The notes under the pieces: generated by a model
What the model saw: the letters and a program-made list of their open reading frames with translations, nothing else
What the model was told of the DNA's origin: nothing
The model's database searches: none
Translations under genes and position numbers: made by a program
NCBI GenBank assembly: GCA_036346255.1
Contig: JAYEVH010000471.1
Location: 124,001-188,000 of the forward strand
Source of the DNA: Ampelocalamus luodianensis
Taxonomy: Eukaryota > Streptophyta > Magnoliopsida > Poales > Poaceae
Length of the DNA: 64,000 nucleotides
Direction: 5' to 3'
In this document: positions 33,100 through 45,753 of the stretch, one piece after another
How positions within the stretch are numbered: the first letter of the stretch is position 1
Layout: every line of letters starts with the position of its first letter

Positions 33100-36000
33100 T
33101 GTAACATCCCAATTTTGGGCTTGTGTTTCAAATGTAAGAAAATGAGTAGAAATTAAAACTTTTTCTTACATCATGTATTTCCTATTTGTACTGAACAATT
33201 ATTGTACAAGAAGTTATGGAAATACAAAGTCACAAGTCTTTTGATCCAAATCTTGAGCTTTCAAAACAATCTTGTCAAATATCTGGATCATCTCCTGGAA
33301 ATATTTATCCTAAGTTCTTGGGATGGTATGTGACCCCTCTGAAAAATTTCACAATTTTTAGAAATTGTTTGAATATTTTTGGAGGTAGGTCAAACCCAAT
33401 TAATTCTGGTCAAACTGTGGACCAGCACCTTGTGGAATTTTTGGAGGAAAATGTATAGCACAAAAACCTCTAAGAAATTTACACAAGGTCAATAACTCAG
33501 CTAGCAAGCTCCTGTAAAAATTTCATAATTTTTGGAGTTAGTTTGCTACCTCAATTAAATCCCCAAACTTCAGGTCAGTTAAAACTAAAGGTTCGTCCGA
33601 GTCGACTCGGACTGAGTCGACTCACCATCTGGACTCGGTCGCCGCCGCCGCCTGCACCTCCTGCTCGATCTCGTGCGCGCTTTGGGCCGTTGGATCTCCA
33701 TCCGCCGCCTGCACTCTCCTCGATCTCGGCGCCCGGGGTGGTCGGCCAGCATCGGATCTCCATCCCGCGGTCACGACCTCCTCGACCTCCCGCGCGCGGA
33801 CCTCCTCTCGCCGGGTGATTCAGGACATCCAGACCACCCCGATTGCATCGAGGACGTCCGGGACCTCCTCGCTCTGCTTTCTCTTCCACCCGACCTCCCC
33901 GAGGTCCGGTCGCCATGATTTTCACGCGCCGCGCGTGTGTTAGGTCGAGCATTAGGAGCGGTGGCACATCACCTTTTGGTCCTTCCCAACGTCTCTTTCG
34001 CCATGCATTAATTGTGTCGTGGCTTTGCCACTAAAAGAAGTCATTCCCTTCTGCCTTGTCAAATCTAGCGTGTCCTTGAGCATGGACTTTGTTCACAGAG
34101 ACTTTTGCCCACACCTTTACCAAACTCCTGTGCTATGAGTAGCCCGAGACCCCTTTCTCCTCTTCCTTCCCACTCTTGGTTCTTCGCTTGAACTCCCTCG
34201 GTTGAGTGTGAGCCCCAAGCTTGAGCACCCGAGAGCACCACCCCTACCACCATTGTCACCCTTGAGCTCCTGCGAAGCTCGAGCTCCAGTGGTCCCTTCG
34301 ACATTCTTGCCTTCTCCATCATCATCTTGATCACCTCAAGCTTGATCTGACTTAGCTTGGTTCACAATGCAGAGGTGAACAAGTTGGGAGGTGGCTTTTC
34401 GTGGTCAGATCATCTTCTTCTTCGTCGCCAGCAAGCACTCCACCGCCGGACTTCGTCGACCTTCTCCAAGCTCCTCCGACCACCTTGGTCCCCTCTCTTC
34501 CCTCAGGTGCCCTTTTCTTAGCTTGGTCTTTGCATTTTCTAGTCGTCGTAGAGCTCATTTAGTTTTCGTAGGTGTGCCGTATTGCACTCCTTCATCCATC
34601 TCCAGCTCGCTGGCATTCAAGGCCGTCGCCTCCATCGAGAGTGTCTTCGGTAGGTCCGCGGCACAATTGTGAGCATATCGGTGCCCTTGGTCGGCGCCGG
34701 CGAGGTCCCCATCGCCGGCGGTGAGCTCGTTTAGATGCTCGGGCTTTTCTCGCGTAAGGTTCGGACAGCTCCTGTAGCCAATGATTGGCTGTCGGAATCG
34801 CCGAGACCTCTCGCCGCGAGTGGGCCTCCTCCTCCGTTGTCGACGACAAAACCCCGCCAGCACCTCCGCTCGACCTCTCCTAGAGTGATCCACACCGTTA
34901 AAGACCTCTCTGTGGTTTATCTTGGCCGTCGGACCTCTTCTCGCACGTCCGCAAAGACCTCCCTCCTCAGTACCTCCCCCTAGTATAATCTTAGCCGTTA
35001 AGATCACCTCCAAGTCAGATCTGTATCGTAGAGGGTTTTTCGTGTAAATTCTAAGTCCCAAGACCTCTTAGAGTAATTTCAGTCGTTAAAGACCTCCATG
35101 GTTTAGCTTTTAGTCGTTGGATCTGGCTCTGTGAAAAATCTTACACGCTAGGACCTCCCCTAGAGTCGATCCTAGCCGTCTAGGGCCACCCTGGTTAAAT
35201 CCTAGCCGTTTAGATCTTTCCCCGAGCGCAAAAGACCTCCCCTTGGTCATTTTGCAAAGACCACCCCTAGGCCACCCTCGGGGTCCTCTTTGTAAAAAGC
35301 CACCCCTGGTCGTTTACAAAGAAAACCCCGTTCAGGACCTCTCTAGGTCTAATCTGAGCCGCCCAGATCTCCTCCCGTTAAAACCGTGTCGCATAGGACC
35401 TCCCCGAGTAGATCTTGGCCATCCAAGACCTCCTCGTGTAAATCCCAGCGGATCAAGACCTCCCTCTGGAGATCTTGACCGTCTAGGACCTCATCTTTTA
35501 GATCCGTAGCTTTAAGACCTCCCCTCTAGTCTCAACCGTTAGATTTAGATCTAACGGGCTAGACCTCCCTCCGTAGATTTAGCCGTAGGACCTCCCTCTG
35601 GGGATTTAGACCGTTGGGACCTCCCCCGAGAGATCCTGACCGTCCCGACCTCCTTCCTTGGATTTAAAGCCTTAGGACCTCCCCTAGTGCTCGAGACCGC
35701 GGATCTTGATCGACCGGTCCACGACTCGTTTAGCGCGAGGACCTCCTTTGCGTGCGCTGTGCATGCACTAGTCGTGGCCGTTGGATCCAATCTCAACGGT
35801 CCAGACCTCCCCAGAGTGGGAGGAGGTCTTTTGTGCGCTGTGCTTCGAGGTCCGTGGCCTTGCGATGCAAGGTCAACGGCCCACGACCTCCCCGTTTCCT
35901 TCAGTTCGTTTGGACCTCCCGAGAGCTCAAATTTTTCTAAGTCTTTTAATGTTTCAAATTTCAAAAGTGCATAACTTTGTCATTTTAGCTCATTTTTGAA

Positions 36001-38263
36001 TGATTCCAGTTGCTTTAGCTCTGTTATAGAATGAACTTTAATCTGAGAATGAATTTAGGCACTGTTATGTAGCAGAACATGATATAAACTGCATGAACTT
36101 GTTTAATATGATATGGTTGTTTAGAAATTATCTCAAATTTGTAAAATACATAATTTTTTCTCTGTAAATCCAAACTGAGCAAACTCAACTTTGTAAAATT
36201 TATCTGTAGACATACTTTAATATGAACTAGGCCTTGTCTTTATTCATGTTCCTGAAAAGTGATATATGCTAGTTTTAGAACTTAGAAAATTCATAACTAA
36301 TTCATTATAACTCCAAATGAAGTAAACTCAACTTTGCTGTTCTTAGGATGACATTAGCTACCTACCATAAAAATTTCAGATTCCAGATCATTCTAGAAAT
36401 TTTTGCCATGAACAGTAACCGAAATTAATTTAATTAGGATTTTTCAGGCTGAGAGAAATTGTTTAGGCTATAACTTTTTCATGCTAAGTCCAAAGGGAGT
36501 GATTCTTGTTTCTAAAATTATCTAAAATCAACCTCTAGCTGCTGTAGAAATTTCATGGGTTTTGGATGTTCTTTGCTGTTGAGTTCCTTTTGGTGTTCTT
36601 CGTTCTTATTGGTTTTATCGCCTTTTCGCGTTAGGTTCCGAAGAGTTTATTGAACCTGAGCACTCCCCTCTGCAGCAAGACCAATCCCAGCAAGGCAAGC
36701 AGTTTGATCATGTTAATCCTAGTATTTTAAGTATTTATGTTGATTACAAATTCTATGTATGCATTGCTACTTTGTGTTAAATTATTATCGTTAGTTGACC
36801 TAGTAGATGCATTTCCTTAGCAAATGATTATTCTCTACTACCGTGAGCCTAGGTTATTGCTGTGATTAGGGCTCATGGATGAGCTCTTGTCACTTAGTAG
36901 TTGCGAAGTAATTGCTTAGCCATGCTTAGCTTAGGTAGAAATGGGCGGTTATCGACTTGTCGATAACCTTGATCATATAAAACTTATTATGATATATGAT
37001 TTCAGCCTTGTGCCATGTCTACTTATGAAAACTAAAACTGAAAATAAAATAATTTAAACTTGGGCACAATGGTAAGACGATGTGATTTTTGGGTGTGACT
37101 GGAATGGTGCCCAAGTCAATTAAGGACCGAACATCTTATGAGTACCTGTTATCCGAGCAATTTGTGCGTGCTAACCACACTAGAGGGTATGGGACCTCTC
37201 TTGACTTAGTACTTTGGCGTGTATTGGCTTCGGATCGCAGGGAGTCGCAGGAGGGATGGTGTTGGGAGCATTGCAGTGCCCGAAAGGCTTACCCCCGTGA
37301 TGGTTGGTTGTCTTTCGGCTTGCAATGTAAGCGTATGGGTTTCTATCCATACGAGCGGCTCGTAGTTAATACACAATATTGGAAAACGTCTCGTAGGACT
37401 TAGCCGTGCCGGCATACCTTCGGAAGTGTGCTTTGTGGCTTAAAGGCGATGCGAAGTGTGGGTACATTGGTACACCCTGCAGGTTAAAACTATTCGAATA
37501 GCCTCGTCCTAGGTTATGGACACGCTTGGGTAAGCTTTTCAAGAGGTAGACTACAACCTTTTAATTAAAACTTGATGGGTGGTACGAATCGGGGATTCGT
37601 GCTATGTTGTGGTGACTATTGGGATAGTCACTTTTAGGTGGTTACTTGTATGTATCTTAATTTCGCTGTTATTTTGACAACAAAACAGATTTGCGAACTT
37701 GCTCTTAAATGTATTACATTATTGCAAATAAAGTTGGCTTTGTGCAAAATGAAACATACAACCTCCACCTAAACAAGCTTGCATGTAGTTTATGAATAGG
37801 TCTGCTATTCCACACGTCGATCTTATGAGTACCTTTGTGTACTCGATTATCTTGCTTAAATGTATTTGTTGCAGAGGAAGAAGGTGAGTGGAGGCCTCAC
37901 TGCGTGAGTTGTGCTGTGGTAGCCTTAGAGGCGTCTAGCTTGGCGGCCCGGTCGGTTGCCTTGTGGGTTGTGTGGCTAACCGGTCGACTTATGTTCTAGC
38001 CATCTTATGGCGCTTTTGCTTCCCCTGTCATTCTTGTATATTGTGCTATTTGGCCGGTCGGCTCTTTTGTAATAACTTTACTTTATGTATGTCGTTGTTG
38101 AACTTAGTATTAATTGTTGTATGGAAATGATGTATGATTTTGTGATGATGAGCGTGTCTGCACTGCAGGAAGCACATGTCCATCGAGGCTTTGGATATTT
38201 GATTAGTAATGCTAGAACCATATGGAGGTTAAGTATTACTAGTTAAATACCCGGGTCCTCACA
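33100..38263 (+). mobile_element. 5.16-kb solo LTR of chromovirus family A
   Basis: It starts TGTAACATCCC and ends GGTCCTCACA, the exact termini of the family A LTRs, and holds no internal coding region. The flanks carry the 5-bp duplication GGGAA (33095-33099 and 38264-38268). The order of LTR blocks is complete: GACCTCC array (35080-35930), TTTGATCATGTTAATCC (36702), CTATTCGAATAG (37490-37501), TTTGTTGCAG (37866). It is visibly more diverged from the 18015 LTR than the two LTRs of chromovirus A are from each other, so it comes from another copy. Solo LTRs arise by recombination between the two LTRs of an element. Confidence 0.92.
35080..35930 (+). repeat. GACCTCC array in the solo LTR
   Basis: Same motif and period as in the LTRs of chromovirus A, with diverged spacers. 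A 12-base inverted pair, CCGTTAGATTTA and TAGATCTAACGG, is retained near 35538-35560. Confidence 0.8.
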
Positions 38264-38954
38264 GGGAATGACTTGGCGGTAGTACCGCATTTGCACTGAA
38301 TGATGATTCTTTCACAGAATTGATTTTGGGATAAGTCTATCCATGTTTATCTTTGCATATGAGTTGCATACTGCATGTTTTGAGCTAACGTGGGTCAAGT
38401 TGTGAAGAACTTGTTCCCGGAGACGATTTCTCTGTCTATTGCTGTGCATGTGTCTTGAAGGTCAATGACGGTCAACGGCGAGAGGATCGGGACTAAGCTT
38501 GGAGAGCTGAGGTCCAGAACGATCATGGATGCCGGGTGAGGTCAAGTGGCTCAAGCGTGGCGCAGAATGGACGAGGATGACCGAACGGGCAGTTCGGTGC
38601 GACGGGTTGATCAAGCGGCGAGGAGGTCGGTGCAAGTGCCTTGGAGGTTCCGATGGGATTCGGACGGGAGAGACTTGCCGACATGATGAGAGCCGTTGAT
38701 CAACCTACACGTATGAGCGGCGTTGTGCCGACAGATTGGACTCGGTCCATGGAGAAGGATCGAGAAGGGGTATTTTGGTAATTTCACCAAATACCAGCTT
38801 TGTGACTTGTTAGCTAAACCGTGACGCTTGGAGAAGCGGTTTAGGTCAAGTGGAGATGAAGACGACGCTTTAAAATGAGTGCGTATGTTAACCCGTTGTG
38901 TGTTAGGGTTTGACGGGTGCCCTAAGTGGAATATTCCTAGATGCTAGCCTCTAG

Positions 38955-38963
38955 TATAAATAG
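38955..38963 (+). promoter_or_regulatory. TATA box of the Sirevirus 5' LTR
   Basis: TATAAATAG followed by a GAGAGGGG run; the same promoter is at 48091-48099 in the 3' LTR. It should mark transcription start of the element about 30 bases downstream. Confidence 0.75.
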
Positions 38964-39847
38964 AGAGGGGGCTGCCACAACAGCCCCAAGCATTTCATTG
39001 AGAAAAACCCTAAGTTGTTTAGGGCTTAGGAGAGAAGGAAAGAGAGGTTAGGGTTCTAGGGATTGTTTGATTGTGTGCTCATGTATTGAGTTGTGTCCTC
39101 CTTATGGGAGTGGCTGTAAGCAACAATCACGAATCAATCCATGGATGATTGCCCAAAGATGTGTCTCTTTGTGTTCTTCCTTCTTGTTTTATGATTTTGA
39201 GTCCATTTTTGATCCTTTGGTTTTTGGTTGATCTCTTACCCTCTTCTACCTTGCTGTGATGTGTGGGAATACATCTATGGTCATTTAGATCATCCATCTC
39301 CCACGAGCAAGTGTTGGATCGAGTTTTTTGTTTTTGCTCCGTTTTGAACCCTCCTTCGGTAAAATTGAATAAGGTCAGAACTTTGATGTGGATCTTCACG
39401 ATCGTCACTTGGAATAGGTTCCAGACTTCCTTAGGAAGGTGTGTTTCAAATTTCGTGAAGTTTGGAGTTAAGGTTCAAAAGTTACGTCGATTTTTGTTTT
39501 CGTTTACAGGCTATTTACTATTCATTCGCCTGATTTTACTGTTCATCGCGGTATGACCGGCACTGTTCACGTGGTTGTACCGGAGTGCGGTACGACCGGC
39601 ACTGTTCACACGGTATGACCGGTACTGTTCACCAGTACTGTTCATTAGGCTGATTTTTGTGTTTTTGATCGTTTCTTTTGGGGGTTTGAAGGAGAATCAG
39701 TACAAGACTTCCACTGTGCTTATATATATTGATCTTCATAGTTTCTATAGCTATTGGAGTCAATATTATGTTTGAATCCGATCTTAAAGCGAAAAATTGA
39801 TTAAGCTCCTATTCACCCCCCTCTAGTCGTCTTTCCGGTCCTACAGT

Positions 39848-39859
39848 TGGTATCAGAGC
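39848..39859 (+). other. Initiator tRNA-Met primer-binding site of the Sirevirus
   Basis: TGGTATCAGAGC lies two bases after the LTR end at 39845. It is complementary to the 3' end of initiator tRNA-Met, the usual primer of copia elements. Confidence 0.9.
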
Positions 39860-39904
39860 CCGGTTAGCTCTTCTCATAGATCTTAACCGGTCTTTGGAGC
39901 CATA

Positions 39905-40663
39905 GTGACTGACAAGTATTCAATCAAACCTCATATCTTTGATGGATCTGATTTTGCTTACTGGAAGGTTCGTATGCAAGCCTACATCGAGGCTCAAGGG
40001 CGTGCTATTTGGCTTAAGGTCAAAAATCCATATGTTGCGCCAGCCGATGACAATGTGATCACTCCAGATGTTGAGGCTAATAGCAAGGCTCGAAACTTTC
40101 TAATTCAAGGGCTTAGTCGATCTGAGTTTGAGCGTGTGGCTCATTTGAGGTCTGCTCACGAGATCTGGAAGACTCTTTGTGACTATCACGAGAGTTCTAC
40201 TGCGATCAAGGAAGTGAGACAGAACCAACTCAAGAAAGAATACTCAAAGATCGAGCAAAGGCACGGTGAATCTTTAGATGAGTGTGGGGAGGTTCTCCAA
40301 GATTATTTACGATCTTCGCTGTGGATCTTGTTTTACCGAGTCCGAGAATGCACGCCGATCTTATGTGCTCTTGATGTGAGAGTCGGGGATGAAGATCACT
40401 TCCATCAATGACAACATCACATGAGTGAGCTTACCATGGATAAGCTCTACTCGAGGTTGAAGACGCATGAGATTGACTTTATCTCACGTCTCCCAAGACA
40501 GTCGATGGCTTTAGTGGTCGCACCCATCTAAGGGCGTTCTTACGATTCCTTGGATTCTCGCTTTCTTTATCACTTGGCACTCTATGAGCGATGAGCAACT
40601 TGAGAGGATACCGAGGATGATTTAGCCCTCCTATCCACCAGATTTTCGAGAGCTTACAACAAA
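39905..40663 (+). pseudogene. Sirevirus gag, N-terminal part, frameshifted
   Basis: Capsid region of a Ty1/copia Gag (UBN2 type). The frame opens near 39905 with a GTG where a start codon is expected, reads FDGSDFAYWKVRMQAYIEAQ and later SAHEIWKTLCDYHES, and shifts near 40286. The remaining capsid text continues in other frames to 40663. The start codon appears lost, so this copy could not make Gag even before the frameshift. Confidence 0.85.
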
Positions 40664-42157
40664 GTGAGGAATAGGAGGAGAGGAGGCCCTGTCACCTGCT
40701 TTGAGTGTAGTGAGCCAAACCACATTCGCTCCAGATGCCCCAAGCTGAAGGGCAAAGAGGAGAAGGACTATCGGAGGCGTCCTCAAGCTAATGATGCAAA
40801 AGCTAAGAAGCCCAACTATCGCAAGTTCGTCAGCCGGGTCCTTGCCGCTCTTGAGAGTGTTGATATGAGCGATGTGGACTCGGGGATGGAGGATGACGAG
40901 GATGATTCCCATGGCAAGAAGAAGACCCAGGATTTCACCGGCATGTGCTTCATGGCCAGGGACAGTCACGACGTCGACGACCTTTTCAGCGATCCCGATG
41001 AGGTACGCCCTTCTTTGAGTGAGATGAAACGAGCTTTGGTTGTTGCTGAACGGAAAATGAAGAAGCAAGCTAAAGAGATTAAGAAACAGGACACCATGAT
41101 TGATAACTTGAACCTAGAAGTTGTTAGGCTCAAATCTATTAATTCTGCTGACAATTGTGAATCTTGTCTTAGCTTGATGTTTGATCTGACCAATCTACAA
41201 ACAACTCATTCCTCTGTTACAAATCAATTAAAAGATGCTCTTGATGAAATTGAATCTCTCAAGTCTAGTCTTGCTTGTATGAATGCTATTGCTCTAGATG
41301 TGACTACTGTAGATGCTATTCCTTTACCATGCTCAAATTGTGCTTTGCTTGAATTAAAATTGAATAGCGCTACAAAAGAATTGCAGAAATTTGATCCTAG
41401 TCATACTTGCTCTCATTGTGAGGATAATAAGGTCAAAATGAAAGAGATGACTGAAATAGTTCTTTATTCTAGATCTGCATCATGTGAAAATTGCCTTAAA
41501 CTCACAATAGAGAATGATGCTCTAAACAAGACTTTAGAGGAGAAAGCTAAAATTGAAAAATTCATGTTCATGACTGCATCCAAGAAAGCTATTGACTCTT
41601 CTTGTTGTATCTTGTGTACTAAAGTTGGAATAAATATAGATAAGATACAAGAGGCATTTAGAGATAAATTTAAGGAGCAGTTGAATAGGATTAAGAATTC
41701 CTATTGTGTGTCTTGTGAGGCTTTGAAAGTTGAGATAGCTATTCTCAAGGATGAGTATGATGAGGCAATCAAGTCTAGTAATTGTGCTACATGTAAGGAC
41801 CTAGCCAAAGAAAATGATTACCTTAAAGATACTCTTGAGAGATTCACTAGTGGGAAGAAGAACTTCAACATGATTCTTGATAAATCTAAGGCGAGTGTGA
41901 AGAATAGTGGCTTAGGTTTTAATTCAATAGAGCATCCCAAGAACCATCCACCTAAGATTGCGAGAGCTGTTGAGAGTGGCTTGTTTGAGGTAGAACCCCC
42001 TGAACCATCTAAGATTGTTTTTAGATCTGCAGGTTTTGCCCAAACTTCTTCTAGCAAGACAAGTGCTTCTACTTCAATAGGTCAGACCCCTCAAAAGGTC
42101 AAGTACCATTGCACCTTCTGCAAGAAGGATGGCCACATTGTTGAGTTACGCCAGTAG
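40664..42157 (+). pseudogene. Sirevirus gag, zinc-knuckle and long coiled-coil-like region
   Basis: An uninterrupted frame of 497 codons, the longest in the window. It opens with a CCHC knuckle, CFECSEPNHIRSRCP (residues ~12-26), then an acidic stretch (DSGMEDDEDD) and a ~300-residue lysine- and leucine-rich region with regularly spaced CxxC pairs (CESC, CSNC, CSHC, CENC, CVSC, CATC). A second zinc-finger start, CTFCKKDGH, lies at the end, where the frame is lost (~42145). A long extra Gag region of this type is typical of Sireviruses; its role is unknown, self-interaction being the usual guess. It lacks its own start, so it is part of the broken polyprotein. Confidence 0.8.
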
Positions 42158-42680
42158 AGCTAAGATTGAGAGGAAAGGAAGGATGAGTGCTTTGAGGTCC
42201 ATTAGAGGAGTTCCTTCACCTACTGTAGTCTCTAGAGCCAGGCAGCCTGTCTTTTCTGCTAGACAAAGGCCTAGGTTTGTAGATGACTTCTTTGACTCTT
42301 TTGGAGGTTCTAGGCAGCGTTCTGGTTTAGGATATCATGGGGAGAGACCACGGGTAGCATCTAGACAGGGGGAGTACCGACCTTTTGGTAGGTCGATTCG
42401 GAGAGTTCTAGGTGTTTCTCATGTGCATTCTGATGATTTTTCTCCTAACCATTTTATTGCTGCTTCTGTTGGTGTTCCCAAGCATCGTGTGGCTCGATCT
42501 TTGGATTCCCAAGTTTTTATCACTAACTTGATGATCGAGGCACGATGTTTCCTTCTTATGCCCCTGTGGAGGTGCTGTCGTGCGAGGAAGGAGGACATAT
42601 GGCTTGTTGACTCGGATGTTCTCGACACATGTTGAAGATTCTAGATGGTTCTCCTCTCACATGTGCATCCGGCAATGAGT
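42158..42680 (+). pseudogene. Sirevirus gag-pol linker and protease remnant
   Basis: Frame 42129-42635 carries an arginine-rich linker (PRFVDDFFDSFGGSRQRSG) and then, in mixed frames, the region where the aspartic protease starts. IWLVDSD (about 42597-42617) stands where copia proteases have WxxDSG; the glycine is replaced and a stop follows at 42633. The protease is inactive as it stands. Confidence 0.6.
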
Positions 42681-42689
42681 TGATCACAT

Positions 42690-44230
42690 TTGGGATGCTT
42701 CTACCGGACCGTGTGTGACCTAAGGGCACGGTCTTGCGTCAACAATAAGTTCATGCTTAAGGATGTCACTTTGGTAAGTAAGTTAAGGTATAATATGCTA
42801 TCTGTTTCTCAGCTGCTTGATGAGGGTCTGAAGGTAAGGTTTAAGAGTGGTGAGTGTAGAGTTCTAGACTCCTCAGGAAAGCATGTCTTTGGGATTACTA
42901 GGTTTGAGAGGATTTTTAGTGCTGATTTCAGTGTCTCTTCTTCTTCTAGCTCTAGGTGTCTTGTAGCTTCTGATTCTCATGATCTAGTGTTGTGGCATCG
43001 TAGACTTGGACACATAGGTTTCGACCACTTGACTAGAGTCAGTAGCAAGGATTTGATTAGAGGGTTGCCTAGGCTGAAAGCTGTTAGAGACCTAGTGTGC
43101 GCTCCCTGTAGACATGGTAAGATGGTTTCTGCTTCTCATCCACCTCTTACTTTAGTGATGACTGATGGACCTGGTCAACTCTTACACTTAGACACTGTTG
43201 GCCCTTCTAGAGTTCAGTCTGTAGGTGGAAAATGGTATGTGCTTGTGATTGTGGATGATTTCTCCAGGTATTCATGGGTTTATTTTCTGGTTTCTAAGGA
43301 CGAGGCTTTTGGATTTTTTAGAGAATTAGTCCTTAGACTAGCTGTTGATCTTCCTAGAGCTTTGAAAGTCATTAGGAGTGACAATGGGACAGAATTCAAG
43401 AACTCTTCTTTTGCCACTTTCTACACTGATAGGGGAATTGAGCATCAGTTCTCTTCTCCTAGAGTTCCCCAGTAGAATGGCGTTGTAGAGAGAAAGAACA
43501 GGACCCTTGTAGAGATGGCTAGAACCATGCTAGATGAGCATTCCACACCTAGGAGGTTTTGGGCTGAGGCGATCTCTACTGCTTGTTATGTCTCTAACAG
43601 GGTTTTCTTGAGATCTGTGATTGACAAGACTTCTTATAAGCTTAGATTTGGTCATAGGCCTAAAGTCTCTCATTTCAAGATTTTGGCTGTAAATGCTTCA
43701 TTCTTAAACATGGCAATTTGGATAAATTTGAGTCAAGATGTTCTGATGGCATATTTCTTGGATATCCTGCTCATTCTCGTGGCTATCGTGTGTTTAATTT
43801 GGATACTAACAAAATTGTTGAGACTTGCGAAGTCACTTTTGATGAGGCTAGTCCTGGTACTAGACCCGATGCTACAGGTACACAGGTTTCTGATATTCGA
43901 GAAAGCATCTTCGTCGACGATGACTCTGAGGATGAGGACCCAATCCATCCTCAAGTTTCTTCTGAGATGGTTGGAGAGCCTGCTTCCACTACTCCAGCTT
44001 CAGCTGAGCAGCCTCCTCCTATCTTCACCGACGACCTGAGTGGCTCTGTTCCTACCTCCACAACCCATGAGGTAGAGGCCACTTCTGCACCAGGAGCTCC
44101 TCTTCACATCCAGCGACGACATCCGCCTGAGCAGATGATTGGGGATCTCAATGAGCGAGTCACTCGCTCTAGGTTTATTTCTCCTGATTCTCATGCACAC
44201 TCTGCTTTTGTCGCGTCTTTTGAACCCTGA
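42690..44230 (+). pseudogene. Sirevirus integrase, broken by one stop and one frameshift
   Basis: Frame 42690-43475 contains the GAG-pre-integrase zinc-binding segment (LWHRRLGHIGFDHL, later CAPCRHGKM) and most of the catalytic core: HLDTVGPSRV, YVLVIVDDFSRYSWVYFL and IRSDNGTEF. A TAG at 43473-43475 interrupts it; the next codons, in the same frame, hold the catalytic glutamate in NGVVERKNRTL. A frameshift occurs between about 43690 and 43715. Frame 43718-44230 then gives IFLGYPAHSRGYRVFN and an acidic linker, ending in a TGA in frame with the reverse transcriptase. Confidence 0.88.
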
Positions 44231-45061
44231 GATGTCACCCATGCTTTGTCTGATTCCTCTTGGGTCAATGCCATGCATGAAGAGCTTGAAAATTTTGAAA
44301 GAAACAAAGTCTGGACCTTAGTTGAACCTCCACCTAATATTCATGTAATTGAAACAAAATGGATTTTCAAAAATAAGCAAAGTGAGGATGGGTTGGTAGT
44401 TCGCAACAAGGCTAGACTTGTAGCTCAAGGTTATTCCCAGGTAGAAGGCTTAGACTTTGAAGAGACCTTTGCTCCTATCGCTAGATTAGAAGCCATTCGT
44501 ATTTTGCTAGCTTTTGCATCTTCTAAGGGTTTTAAGCTTTTTCAAATGGATGTCAAAAGTGCATTTCTTAATGGTTTCATAGAAGAAGAGGTCTATGTCA
44601 AGCAACCACCTGGGTTTGAAAATCACAAGTTTCCAAACCATGTTTTTAAACTCTCCAAAGCCTTATATGGATTAAAGCAAGCCCCTAGAGCTTGGTATGA
44701 CAGGCTTAAGAGTTTCTTGCTTGATAATGAGTTCAAAATGGGAATGGTTGATAAAACTTTGTTCACTCTCAGGCATGGCAGTGACTTTTTATTAGTTCAG
44801 ATTTATGTGGATGATATCATATTCGGTGGTTCTTCTTATGCTTTGGTGTCCAGATTTTTAGATTCTATGAGCAGGGAGTTCGAGATGAGCATGATGGGCG
44901 AATTGACCTTCTTCCTTGGTCTTCAAGTCAAGCAACTGAAAGAAGGCACCTTCATTCATCAAAGTAAGTATACAAAGGACCTTCTTCGGCGCTTCGACAT
45001 GGGAAGCAGTAGACCAATGTCTACTCCCATTGCCACAACCATCGTCTTTGGACCACGATGA
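44231..45061 (+). pseudogene. Sirevirus reverse transcriptase
   Basis: Copies element RNA into DNA. The 271-codon frame 44246-45061 is continuous with the integrase linker apart from the TGA at 44228-44230. Motifs in order are WIFKNKQSEDG, RLVAQGYSQVEGLDFEETFA, FQMDVKSAFLNGFIEEEVYV, ALYGLKQAPRAWYDRL, the catalytic IYVDDIIFG (44801-44827) and MSMMGELTFFLGLQVKQ. The domain is complete and would be intact but for the stop before it and the frameshift near 45030. Confidence 0.92.
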
Positions 45062-45753
45062 GGATGGAGAGCCCGTGGATCAGAAGGAGTATCGTAGCAT
45101 GATCGGCTCCCTCCTCTACCTCACAGCGTCGAGGCCGGACATACAATTCGTTGTGTGTCTGTGCGCTCGATTTCAGGCTTCCCCTCGTGCTTCTCATCGT
45201 CAAGCAGTGCGACGCATATTCAGGTACCTCCAAGACACTCTTGACTTTGGACTCTGGTTTTCTTCTGATTCTACTCTCTATTGGGCTTTTTCGATGCTGA
45301 TTTTATGGGTGTAGAGTGGATAGGAAGAGTACTTACTGCACTTGTCATTTCTTGGGCACATCTCTTATTTCTTGGTCTTCTTGAAAATATCTTACATTTG
45401 CACAGTCCATCGCGAGGCCGAGTATGTAGGCTGCAAAGCAGCGTTGCTCTCGAGTTCTCTGGATCTTGTCTACTTTGCGGGACTATGGGTTGTTTTTGGA
45501 TAGTGTTCCTCTTTTCTATGACAACACTAGTGCCATCAACATTGCCAAAAACCCAGTGCAACACTCTAGGACCAAGCACATTGATATTCGATTTCATTTT
45601 CTTAGAGATCATGTTGAGAAAGGTGATGTTGTGCTTCATTTTGTTGAGTCTGAGCAGCAGGTTGCTGATATTTTCACTAAGGCTCTTGATTCTTGTCGTT
45701 TTGCTACTTTGCGGGGAGAGTTAGGGGTTATTAGTCCTCTTGGCCTGTTTTGA
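45030..45753 (+). pseudogene. Sirevirus RNase H, frameshifted
   Basis: Removes RNA from the hybrid. Frame 45030-45314 gives EYRSMIGSLLYLTASRPDI and the start of the RNase H fold; a frameshift near 45285 follows. Frame 45466-45753 has YDNTSAINIAKNPVQHSRTK, HFLRDHVEKGDV and EQQVADIFTKALD, the usual end of copia polyproteins. The polyprotein stop is at 45751-45753. Confidence 0.88.

Larger units (their letters stand above)
32780..39845 (+). repeat. Sirevirus (Ty1/copia) LTR, split by a solo LTR
   Basis: It starts TGTGAACACC and ends CCTACA. Removing the insertion at 33100-38263 and one target copy leaves about 1897 bp, against 1891 bp for the LTR at 47094-48984. The two match closely (single differences every ~30-100 bases outside the CG-rich palindromic block). 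U3 has palindromic GGTACTACC motifs; a TATA box lies at 38955-38963. Confidence 0.9.

Noticed and set aside
33543..33967. Overlapping 91- and 130-codon frames
   Set aside because: High GC keeps both strands open; the place is inside the solo LTR and the translation is Arg/Gly/Pro-rich without motifs.
34555..35061. 168-codon minus-strand frame
   Set aside because: Antisense frame in the GC-rich part of the solo LTR; not conserved as a frame in the other family A LTRs.
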